A DNA stretch of 37,812 nt, from assembly GCA_913056495.1 (NCBI GenBank), contig CAJXMO010000032.1, positions 1-37,812 of the forward strand. Reading direction: 5' to 3'. Position numbers and translations under genes: made by a program. Origin of the DNA: an uncultured Alteromonadaceae bacterium. GTDB taxonomy: Bacteria > Pseudomonadota > Gammaproteobacteria > Enterobacterales > Alteromonadaceae. This document shows, one piece after another, positions 1-6,269 of this stretch. The notes beneath the pieces are model-generated. The model searched no databases, was not told the DNA's origin, and worked only from the letters and a program-made list of their open reading frames with translations. Position 1 is the first letter of the stretch; every line of letters starts with the position of its first letter.

Positions 1-1
1 T

Positions 2-88
2 ACTACAGCCCTCGCGCCGCGATTTGAAAGCGCTCAGTTAGAACAAAATTTGTACTCGAAAGATAAACAGACCCTAGAATTATTGTAG
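2..88 (+). CDS. C-terminal end of an unidentified protein (partial)
   Basis: This is an open frame running in from the left edge for 28 codons and stopping at TAG 86-88. It is the only plus-strand frame without a stop here. The visible residues end in KDKQTLELL and are too few to assign a family. A small hairpin with a T-rich tail follows immediately, which supports a genuine gene end convergent with yggX. It could still be a chance open frame. Confidence 0.35.
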   Translation, partial: TTALAPRFESAQLEQNLYSKDKQTLELL

Positions 89-117
89 ACCAGAATCCCT
101 GGTTAGTTTATTTTTCT
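89..117 (+). terminator. Short hairpin with T-rich tail after the left-edge gene
   Basis: ACCAG (89-93) pairs with CTGGT (99-103) around a 5-nt loop and is followed on the plus strand by TAGTTTATTTTT. The stem is only 5 bp, so this is a modest terminator candidate. It lies between two convergent genes, where a terminator is expected, and runs into the yggX stop codon. Confidence 0.4.
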
Positions 118-380
118 GGCGGCGTATAGCCCTCAATTTCGATATCTTTGCCTTCAAACAAAAAGTCTATCATGGCTTGTTCTAAAAACTTGCGGTCATC
201 TGGATTCATCATGCTCATTTTCTTTTCGTTAATCAGCATGGTTTGCTTTTTTTGCCATAAAGCAAAAGCTTCTTTTGATATATTATCAAAAATGCGTTTG
301 CCAAGCTCACCTGGGATCAATTGAAAATCTAAACCATCGGCTTCTTTTTTTAAATACTGGCAATAAACTGTACGTGACAT
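108..380 (-). CDS. yggX: Probable Fe(2+)-trafficking protein YggX
   Basis: A 90-residue cytoplasmic protein matching the YggX family in length and sequence: it opens MSRTVYCQYLKKEADGLDFQ with the conserved Cys7 and continues with the GELGKRIFDNIS and MMNPDDRKFLEQ motifs. In enterobacteria YggX is linked to iron handling and to protecting Fe-S enzymes from oxidative damage. The ATG at 378-380 is preceded by AAGAGGT, which overlaps the end of mutY; only 9 bases separate the genes. The mutY-yggX pairing is conserved in gammaproteobacteria, and MutY itself carries a 4Fe-4S cluster. Co-transcription with mutY is inferred from this spacing. Confidence 0.95.
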   Translation of the reverse strand: MSRTVYCQYLKKEADGLDFQLIPGELGKRIFDNISKEAFALWQKKQTMLINEKKMSMMNPDDRKFLEQAMIDFLFEGKDIEIEGYTPPEK

Positions 381-389
381 AGCGACCTC

Positions 390-1439
390 TTAATTTGTCG
401 TTAATTCGGCTAATATTTTTTGGGTTGGTACTGACATACCAAACTCTGCTTCTGATTGTAACTCAAACCAGCGCTCAGATGTATCACGGATCACATCCTG
501 TACCTGCTTAATTGTCGCTACAACCGGCGTAATGTCTAAATGATAATGGGTAAATGTATGGCGAAATGCTTCAAGTTGAGTCAGGCTTGCGACTTTTACC
601 GAGAATAATTGTTCTATTTCACTTTCTGTTAATAGACGCTCAGATTCTGGTAACGTAAATAACCCGCCCCATATTCCGGACGATGGGCGCTTGGCCAACA
701 AGACCCGGTTTTCACTTTTTAAGGCTATCATGACAGTGGATTTAACCGGTTTCTCTTTTTTAGGTTTGGGTACAGGCAATTGACTGACTAAATTTTGTTG
801 TTTGGCCTGACAAGATACAGCTAAAGGGCAATCTTCACATTTAGGTTTGCTACGGGTGCAAATGGCAGATCCTATATCCATCATCGCCTGATTAAAATAC
901 TCAATCCCGTTTGCCGGGCTGACTTGTTCTGAATACTGCCATAATAAATCCTGAGTTTGTTTCTCACCCGACCAGCTTTTCACTGCAAAATAACGACAGA
1001 GTACGCGTTTTACATTACCATCCAATATCGGATACGGTTTGGCCAGGGTGAGTGACAGTATGGCGCCGGCGGTTGAGCGGCCAATGCCGGGCAAGGCCAG
1101 AACTTGATCAAATTGCTGCGGAAATTCACCATATTCAGCCATCATGGTTTTAGCTGCTTTTAACAGGTTGCGGGCGCGTGCGTAATAACCCAGGCCTGTC
1201 CAGAGTTGTAACACTTCATCCTCGTCGGCTTTTGCCAACGCTGCCAATGTGGGAAACTTTTCTGTAAAACGTTGAAAATAAGGAATAACAGTCGTGACTT
1301 GAGTTTGCTGCAACATGACTTCGCTTAGCCAAGTCGTATAAAGTGTTTTGTTTTGTTGCCAGGGCAGGTTTTTACGCCCATTGTGGTGATACCATTCAAT
1401 GACAGCTTCACCAAATTGTGTCGTTTGATTTAAATTCAT
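390..1439 (-). CDS. mutY: A/G-specific adenine DNA glycosylase MutY
   Basis: MutY removes adenine mispaired with 8-oxoguanine in base-excision repair. In the 349-residue form the protein shows WLSEVMLQQTQV with the catalytic Glu near residue 40, the helix-hairpin-helix LPGIGRSTAGAIL, ILDGNVKR with the catalytic Asp near 140, and the 4Fe-4S ligands Cys-x6-Cys-x2-Cys-x5-Cys at about 194-210. A Nudix-like C-terminal domain follows, with FRHTFTHYHLDI. I place the start at ATG 1437-1439, which aligns with the E. coli N-terminus and gives the usual length (E. coli 350 aa). The frame extends upstream to an ATG at 1469 and a TTG at 1481, but those would add a basic extension not seen in the family. 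yggX follows 9 bases downstream. Confidence 0.95.
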   Translation of the reverse strand: MNLNQTTQFGEAVIEWYHHNGRKNLPWQQNKTLYTTWLSEVMLQQTQVTTVIPYFQRFTEKFPTLAALAKADEDEVLQLWTGLGYYARARNLLKAAKTMMAEYGEFPQQFDQVLALPGIGRSTAGAILSLTLAKPYPILDGNVKRVLCRYFAVKSWSGEKQTQDLLWQYSEQVSPANGIEYFNQAMMDIGSAICTRSKPKCEDCPLAVSCQAKQQNLVSQLPVPKPKKEKPVKSTVMIALKSENRVLLAKRPSSGIWGGLFTLPESERLLTESEIEQLFSVKVASLTQLEAFRHTFTHYHLDITPVVATIKQVQDVIRDTSERWFELQSEAEFGMSVPTQKILAELTTN

Positions 1440-2061
1440 TCGGATTCTTTTTTGTAACCGTTTTAACATGCGGTGGCTCAATGCTTGCCGACTGGCTTGA
1501 TTGAAACTTTGTCTATCCGCTTTACCCTATTTTAATTTTTAGCGAATTATAACCCCCGGTGGCTTTTGCATACCCATTATTTTGATAAGGTTAATTGCAT
1601 CTGGCTCATCCGGCAACCTGATAAGTTTATTGAATCAGGTGTTCACATTATTTTTCTGGCCTATGTTGCCAACATTGTCTATTTAATGAAATATGATGCA
1701 CAGGTTTACGCATTAGCTTGTTTTTATAAGCTGGGTTAATCGGGTGATTACCCCCTTTGTTTACATGAACTAACCTTAGCTGCACATAATAAAAATTGCC
1801 CAACGAGCCTATATTTCCGCCTCTCTGCGTTATTTTGTGTACCTAATAGCCAGCTATTAGGTACACAAAAATGCCTTGATAGTCGAAAAACTATCCACAT
1901 TGGAACGTAAAATGAAAAAAATCGTGGCTATGTTCAGAAAATGAAGTCCAATTTTACTTCAACTATTCAGATACGCAGCTGAGGTTAACTCAGTTCTGGC
2001 TCGAGGCGATAAATGAAATCAGTTATAATAACGCATTATCAGGCAACTAATTGGGGTTTAT
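1440..2061. other. Intergenic region between divergent mutY and yciH
   Basis: About 620 bases with no convincing gene. It holds the perfect inverted repeat at 1833-1870, listed separately. A TATAAT hexamer at 2024-2029, 32 bases before the yciH ATG, is a possible -10 element, but no good -35 lies 17 bases upstream. A GGGG Shine-Dalgarno sits just before ATG 2062. A ten-codon frame at 1912-1944 is too short and lacks a ribosome-binding site. Confidence 0.5.
1833..1870. repeat. Perfect 18-bp inverted repeat (hairpin)
   Basis: The left arm TTTTGTGTACCTAATAGC (1833-1850) is matched without error by its reverse complement at 1853-1870, with a 2-base spacer (CA). On either strand it forms a long stem that ends in a run of T and could work as a bidirectional terminator. 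It is about 200 bases from yciH and 390 from mutY, so it does not sit right behind either gene. A small mobile palindrome (REP or MITE-like) is the other possibility. Confidence 0.8.
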
Positions 2062-2376
2062 ATGTCATTAGTTTATAGTACAGATGGTGGCCGGATTAAG
2101 CCGGAAAAAGCCGAAGAAGAAGCTAAAACCTTTAGTGACGGTTTTGTCCGGATCCGTCGCGAAACAGCTGGCCGTAAAGGCAAAGGCGTGATCACGGTTG
2201 CCGGTTTACCTCTGGTTGGTACCGAACTTAAAAAAATGGCACAGCTGCTGAAGAAAAAGTGTGGCACAGGGGGGGCAGTAAAAGACGGTATTATTGAAAT
2301 TCAGGGTGATAAGCGAGATGTGATTAAAGCTGAGCTTGAAAAACAAGGTTATAAAGTCAAGTTAGCCGGTGGTTAA
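2062..2376 (+). CDS. yciH: SUI1/eIF1-like translation factor YciH
   Basis: A 104-residue protein of the SUI1 family, close in length to E. coli YciH (108 aa). The C-terminal two thirds show the eIF1-like fold signature: VRIRRETAGRKGKGVITVAG, then LKKKCGTGGAVKDGIIEIQG, then a final DVIKAELEKQGYKVKLAGG. E. coli YciH is reported to affect initiation fidelity and to act as a stress-related translation inhibitor; the exact role here is not visible. The ATG is preceded by TTGGGGTTTAT, a good ribosome-binding site. It stands alone, ending in a shared terminator with the convergent permease gene. Confidence 0.93.
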   Translation: MSLVYSTDGGRIKPEKAEEEAKTFSDGFVRIRRETAGRKGKGVITVAGLPLVGTELKKMAQLLKKKCGTGGAVKDGIIEIQGDKRDVIKAELEKQGYKVKLAGG

Positions 2377-2411
2377 TCTGGTCGGCTCAGTGAAGAGTAG
2401 AGTTTGATACA

Positions 2412-2440
2412 AAAAAGGCGATGTAAATCGCCTTTTTCTT
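2412..2440. terminator. Bidirectional rho-independent terminator
   Basis: AAAAAGGCGAT (2412-2422) and ATCGCCTTTTT (2427-2437) form an 11-bp stem closed by GTAA, a GNRA-type tetraloop. A and T tracts on both sides let it work in both directions between the convergent yciH and permease genes. Confidence 0.92.
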
Positions 2441-2458
2441 CTATTAGCTGTTTGAAAA

Positions 2459-3652
2459 TCAAGCAAATGTATTCAGTAACCAGCCAATGAGCAGGATTTG
2501 TGGCACAGTGACTAAAGGTAAAACCAAAGCAATTTTCCAGCTTTTCATTGTGTCTTTAATCGCCATGATTTCTGTATAATCGGTTGATGCGCCGGCCATT
2601 AAGAAAGTAAAGCCATTACCGGGTGCATTTGCTCGCGTGACCAAATCTGCCGCGATAGGCGTTGAGCCTTCAGAGCATACTTCAATAATTGTTGCAGCCA
2701 GCAAGGTTAATAATAAGCCCGCCGACGTTGCACCAAACCAGCTTTCAAAAAAGTCCATTGGCACAAAAGCGCGTAAAAAAGCGACCAGAACCACACCAAA
2801 AAATATCCAGCGCATGACCATTTTACTGCCGCTAATGCCGTCTTTAATCATGTCAACATAAGCTGAAAATGAGTGGTCAGCATTTTTAAATAGGCGTTTG
2901 ATATCACTTCTAAAATGATAATCTTCCGGTAAATCTACTTTATTCGGATTCATTGGCAATACATTATTCATTTCTAACCGGTCAAAAATCATTCCACTTA
3001 ACCAGGCAATTAACATAGAGAAAGCAATAAATAACAAAGTTAGTTTTAATCCGATTAAGCCAACCAGAATCAGAGTTAAGGTAAATGAATTCCATGGGCT
3101 GGCAATTAAAAATGCCATTACCTGACCTAAACTGGCACCGCGCTCATATAGTTTCATCGCAACCATCAAGATCCCATGATTACATAAATCCAGCATAACA
3201 CCGGCTGCGGTGGCACGAATAATCCCGCGTTTGGTATGCCCTTTACCTAAAACTGAAACAATGACTTCTCGAGGGATCCGATTTAACCAGCCGACAAAAA
3301 CAATCCCTAATAATAAGCCCCACCACATTGCATTAAACATTTCAAATGAGGTGTTTGCCATCGTATTCAGCCAGTCAGGTAAGGTGAGTGATACACCTGA
3401 GATGCCAACTAAATACAAGGCATAGGTGATAACAACAAAAGTACCCGAACTTAAAAGCATCCAGTCGATAGAGCGTTTATTGTCCGACGGGCAACAAGAA
3501 GACGTTGCACTTTGTGGTTTGGGCTCGCAACAGGATGAAGTTTGAGGTTTGGTAACTTCTTGGTGGCAATTTGAGTTAGCCGGTGCTTCGTCTTTGGCAC
3601 AGCAACTGGTTTGATTTTTTTCGGTCTTGTCTGAACCGCAGCAATTACTCAT
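2459..3652 (-). CDS. SO_0444-family Cu/Zn efflux permease
   Basis: A 397-residue permease of the ArsP_1/DUF318 superfamily, matching the SO_0444 group annotated as Cu/Zn efflux transporters. The first 55 residues form a soluble tail with four Cys-Cys pairs (4-5, 17-18, 41-42, 53-54) and a single Cys29, probably a metal-binding domain. About eight hydrophobic segments follow, with family motifs such as MLDLCNHGILMVAMKLYERG, LIASPWNS, EVCSEGSTPIAADL and FLMAGASTDYTE. Its ATG overlaps the merR stop (ATGAGTAA, 8 bases), so the two genes are translationally coupled and under the MerR-type promoter at 4090-4120. Metal specificity (Zn, Cu or both) is inferred from family and regulator, not shown. 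Confidence 0.85.
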   Translation of the reverse strand: MSNCCGSDKTEKNQTSCCAKDEAPANSNCHQEVTKPQTSSCCEPKPQSATSSCCPSDNKRSIDWMLLSSGTFVVITYALYLVGISGVSLTLPDWLNTMANTSFEMFNAMWWGLLLGIVFVGWLNRIPREVIVSVLGKGHTKRGIIRATAAGVMLDLCNHGILMVAMKLYERGASLGQVMAFLIASPWNSFTLTLILVGLIGLKLTLLFIAFSMLIAWLSGMIFDRLEMNNVLPMNPNKVDLPEDYHFRSDIKRLFKNADHSFSAYVDMIKDGISGSKMVMRWIFFGVVLVAFLRAFVPMDFFESWFGATSAGLLLTLLAATIIEVCSEGSTPIAADLVTRANAPGNGFTFLMAGASTDYTEIMAIKDTMKSWKIALVLPLVTVPQILLIGWLLNTFA

Positions 3653-4064
3653 GGGTTAAATCTCCTGAAAAATCTTCGATTAAATGACAAATATGATCAC
3701 CCGTTGGAATGCAGTCCTTTTGTGACTGCCAGGTTTCCATCGCCTGTTTCATTTGTTGATAAGTGGCTTGCATCTGAGCTATTTTTTGCTCAGTTTCTTT
3801 TAGTCGGGTTGCCATTATTTCGCGTACCTGAGGGCAGGGTGAGCCGCCCTGAATCGATTGCTCAATAATGATTTTGATATCGGCAAGCGAAAACCCGAGC
3901 GATTTAGCCTGTAAAATAAACTTAAGCCTTTGCTCATCTGCGGCCTGAAAAACTTTATAGCCATTGTTTGGATCGCGCTGAGGCGTTAGCAAACCAAACT
4001 TAACATAGTGGCGAATGGTATCCGGTTTGACGTTAAATTTTTTGGCTAATTCGGCAACTGTCAT
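3645..4064 (-). CDS. MerR-family metal-responsive regulator (ZntR/CueR-like)
   Basis: A 139-residue MerR protein: N-terminal winged helix-turn-helix (MTVAELAKKFNVKPDTIRHY), an LKFILQAKSLGFSLADIK linker, then a dimerisation coiled coil. Candidate metal ligands are Cys77 before the coil and a C-terminal loop with Cys118, His124, Cys126 and His127. Cys at position 77/79 is typical of regulators of divalent metals such as ZntR, while the Cys-x7-Cys spacing of the loop is like CueR, so the ligand is uncertain between Zn and Cu. The start at 4062-4064 has AGGAGG seven bases upstream. A start at 4115 is excluded because it would lie inside the -35 box. The gene is likely autoregulated. Confidence 0.9.
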   Translation of the reverse strand: MTVAELAKKFNVKPDTIRHYVKFGLLTPQRDPNNGYKVFQAADEQRLKFILQAKSLGFSLADIKIIIEQSIQGGSPCPQVREIMATRLKETEQKIAQMQATYQQMKQAMETWQSQKDCIPTGDHICHLIEDFSGDLTHE

Positions 4065-4089
4065 TTCAACCTCCTGAAAACTTAATTTC

Positions 4090-4120
4090 AGTATAAAGCT
4101 GGGAGTAACTCCCAAGTCAA
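4090..4120 (-). promoter_or_regulatory. MerR-type promoter with operator dyad
   Basis: Read on the minus strand: a -35 TTGACT (4115-4120), a 19-bp spacer, and a -10 TATACT (4090-4095). The spacer contains the perfect palindrome TGGGAGTTACTCCCA (4100-4114; 7-bp arms, one central base). The over-long 19-bp spacer with a dyad inside is the hallmark of MerR-activated promoters, where the metal-bound regulator untwists the DNA. It sits 26 bases before the merR ATG and should drive merR and the permease. Confidence 0.93.
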
Positions 4121-4212
4121 GATTGATTTAAAAATTAAATGGAATCTTTTTGACAAGAAAGCTGGGGATTGCTTTATCGTATAGATTAACTGTTGAAGAT
4201 GGTCGGTAAGCC

Positions 4213-4258
4213 TAAAAACAGGCCGTCGAGTTAGTTGATACGTAAACTCAGTACGGCC
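4213..4258 (-). terminator. Probable terminator after the DUF3087 gene
   Basis: On the minus strand GGCCGT + GAGTT pairs with AACTC + ACGGCC, with a small asymmetric internal loop (3 versus 1 nt) and a 12-nt apical loop, followed by TGTTTTTA. It starts about 20 bases beyond the stop of the DUF3087 gene and isolates it from the MerR promoter. Confidence 0.55.
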
Positions 4259-4278
4259 TCATTGCATTTAACCTTAGG

Positions 4279-4785
4279 TTAGAACCCGCTCAAGTCGTCA
4301 GGGTTAAATGATTGTTTATCCAGTTTGAGGTTTAAGTCACTGGCTCTGGTATCGAGCTTAGCTTGCCAGACGGTTAATTCATCAATTGTGATGGTATTGT
4401 CATCCAGCTGCCAGAGTTGGCGACAGCCCTGATAATAATAATGCAGGACTTGCATAGCATTAATATCGTTTTGCTCAGCCGCTTCTCTGATCTTTTTTAG
4501 TTTACGAGTGATCAAATTTAACGAATGTTTGAGCCGCCAGACGTAATAAACTTCTGTCAGATAAGGGTGATGTTTGGTTTTATTTAAAATAATCGCAATC
4601 AGGATGCAAGTGGTAATTACGCCTGTCAGGTTCCAGTGAAAATGACTGCCTGAAGCGTCCGGAAATAGCGCAATTAATAACTGCGCTATCCCTAAACTAC
4701 CCGCGGTTAGCCCAACAACAGAGGCAATTATGACTCGGTTTAAATGTTTGCGGTATCTAGCTTTATCTATCTGTTCAAGTTTCAT
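4279..4785 (-). CDS. DUF3087 family inner-membrane protein
   Basis: A 168-residue protein matching the DUF3087 family, which opens with a KARYRKHLN-type motif. Two hydrophobic segments lie at about residues 17-42 and 51-67, separated by FPDASGSHFHWNLTG; the remaining ~100 residues are charged and helical, probably cytoplasmic. No function is known for the family. It begins 18 bases after the slyD-like gene ends, so the two are probably co-transcribed. The Shine-Dalgarno before the ATG is weak, consistent with reliance on coupling. Confidence 0.8.
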   Translation of the reverse strand: MKLEQIDKARYRKHLNRVIIASVVGLTAGSLGIAQLLIALFPDASGSHFHWNLTGVITTCILIAIILNKTKHHPYLTEVYYVWRLKHSLNLITRKLKKIREAAEQNDINAMQVLHYYYQGCRQLWQLDDNTITIDELTVWQAKLDTRASDLNLKLDKQSFNPDDLSGF

Positions 4786-4803
4786 AAAACACAGCTGATT
4801 TTA

Positions 4804-5292
4804 TTAGTGGTGGTGTCCGCCAACGCCGTGAGCATGGCCATGCGATATCTCTTCAGCGGTTGCTTCACGCACTTCTTTTACACTTAATTCAAAAGTAAGC
4901 GTTTTACCGGCAAGTGGCGGGTTCGTATCTACCGTCACCATAAATTGACCTTTTTTAATAATGGTGACCTGACGCTGACCTTTGTCTGTATTAACCACTG
5001 CAACCATGCCTGGTTTCCAAACTTTTGCGCCCTGTAAATGTTTAACCGGAATACGTTGAATCGCTTCTTCGCTCTCGTTACGAACCCCATAGGTTTCTTC
5101 CGGTGGTAAAGTCACAGTAAATGAATCGCCGGCCTGTTTACCTTCTAATGCTTTTTCTACACCCGGCATCATATTGTTATGGCCGTGCAGGTAAGCAACC
5201 GGAGTCTCACCCTGATTGCTTTCCAGTTTCTGGCCTTGCTCATCTAAAATGGTGTAATTGAATTGAACAACTGAATCTTTTGTAATTTGCAT
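4804..5292 (-). CDS. slyD: SlyD-like FKBP peptidyl-prolyl cis-trans isomerase
   Basis: A 162-residue FKBP-type prolyl isomerase of the SlyD class, a cytoplasmic folding helper. It shows the split FKBP domain (ESNQGETPVAYLHGHNNMMP, then PPEETYGVR), an inserted flap domain, the returning segment LAGKTLTFELSVKEVREAT, and a short His-rich tail (HGHAHGVGGHHH) of the sort that binds nickel in SlyD. The tail is shorter than in E. coli. The start is set at 5290-5292 (MQITKDSVVQFNY) with GGGAA upstream; a longer frame from 5355 runs into the upstream inverted repeat and has no family support. The symbol is given by similarity. Confidence 0.88.
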   Translation of the reverse strand: MQITKDSVVQFNYTILDEQGQKLESNQGETPVAYLHGHNNMMPGVEKALEGKQAGDSFTVTLPPEETYGVRNESEEAIQRIPVKHLQGAKVWKPGMVAVVNTDKGQRQVTIIKKGQFMVTVDTNPPLAGKTLTFELSVKEVREATAEEISHGHAHGVGGHHH

Positions 5293-5324
5293 GGAGAATT
5301 CCCAGGATAATAATAAATCAATTA

Positions 5325-5357
5325 AATTGTGCCAAATGATATCAAATTGGCACAATT
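5325..5357 (-). promoter_or_regulatory. 11-bp inverted repeat upstream of slyD
   Basis: AATTGTGCCAA (5325-5335) and TTGGCACAATT (5347-5357) are perfect inverted arms around 11 bases that include GATATC. It lies between the cyclophilin stop (26 bases away) and the slyD start (33 bases away). It could be an operator for slyD or a weak terminator for the cyclophilin gene; only a broken T tract follows on the minus strand. Confidence 0.5.
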
Positions 5358-5382
5358 GTCGGGAATTAAAATTTGATTTGTT

Positions 5383-6186
5383 TTATTGTTTAAATTTACG
5401 CATACCCAATAAACTTAACAATGCAAGAAAGCCAAATCCAAAACTGCCCCCACCGCCTGATGATGATTCACTTGGCTCATAAGTGGATAAAGGTGGGTTG
5501 AGACCTGTAGCTGTATCCTGATTTACATCTGTCACTGTAATGCTTTCCACTTTGACAAAATTATCCAATGTGACATCAACTTCATTATTGGCATCATCTT
5601 CGGTAAAGTCCTGCAAAGGGGCCTGATTAAATGGTGAACCTAAATTATAAATCGGTAACCCGGCAATTCGGTCAAGGGTTTCCATGCCATAATCTGTCAC
5701 TGCACCAAATACAGTAAAACCGCCGTTTTGATTATCTAAATTGGCGGAGTTATCACTCAAGTTTATAAACCAGCCACTGGTCGCACTGTTTTCGTTACCG
5801 CCAATTTTGGCCATGGCAATAGTGCCACGGACATTGGAATAAACCGGTTCATTTATGACGGATGCATTGGTTTCCACTGAGATGATTTTATCTTCTGTAA
5901 CGGTTTCGCCATCCACAGTGTCTGTCACTTCGCGAATTTTATAACCACCGGACTGAACAATAAAATCTTTTACTGAGCGGTGAATAATACTATTTTCGTA
6001 CTCACCTGATTCGACATAACTTAAAAAGTTTTCAACGGTTTTTGGTGTTGCCTGATCATATAAATTGACTTCAAAATCACCTTGAGATGTTTTGATTAAT
6101 ACTATGGTTGCCTGACTGATAGGTGACATGGCCATCAGTGAAAGCGACAATCCAGCCAGCGCTGCTTTAAATTTTAATGTTTTCAA
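5383..6186 (-). CDS. Exported cyclophilin-type PPIase with GlyGly-CTERM-like tail
   Basis: A cyclophilin (peptidyl-prolyl isomerase) with a cleavable signal peptide ending near SQA and a catalytic domain of about 190 residues. Cyclophilin motifs visible: TSQGDFEVNLYDQATPKTVE, IIHRSVKDFIVQSGG, RGTIAMAK and GWFINLSDN. After an acidic/Ser-rich linker the C-terminus reads SSSGGGGSFGFGFLALLSLL followed by a basic end (MRKFKQ): Gly run, hydrophobic helix, positive tail. This is the layout of GlyGly-CTERM sorting signals handled by rhombosortase. No ATG is available at the N-terminus. TTG 6184-6186, six bases after GAGG, gives 267 residues and a compact signal peptide; TTG 6202-6204 is a less likely alternative. 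Confidence 0.85.
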   Translation of the reverse strand: MKTLKFKAALAGLSLSLMAMSPISQATIVLIKTSQGDFEVNLYDQATPKTVENFLSYVESGEYENSIIHRSVKDFIVQSGGYKIREVTDTVDGETVTEDKIISVETNASVINEPVYSNVRGTIAMAKIGGNENSATSGWFINLSDNSANLDNQNGGFTVFGAVTDYGMETLDRIAGLPIYNLGSPFNQAPLQDFTEDDANNEVDVTLDNFVKVESITVTDVNQDTATGLNPPLSTYEPSESSSGGGGSFGFGFLALLSLLGMRKFKQ

Positions 6187-6269
6187 TATGTACCTCAAAT
6201 TCAATGATTTTCAGGTACTTTAATCCAGCTGGGTGATTTGCTCTATAAAAAATAACAATTGGCAACAAT

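Noticed and set aside
1912..1944. Ten-codon open frame ATGAAAAAAATC... as a leader peptide
   Set aside because: No ribosome-binding site, no downstream gene for 117 bases and no attenuator-like structure following it.
2073..2267. 64-codon reverse-strand open frame
   Set aside because: Antisense shadow of yciH with no start signal.
4065..4115. Longer N-terminus for the MerR regulator
   Set aside because: It would place the start codon inside the -35 box; the AGGAGG site and family alignment support 4064.
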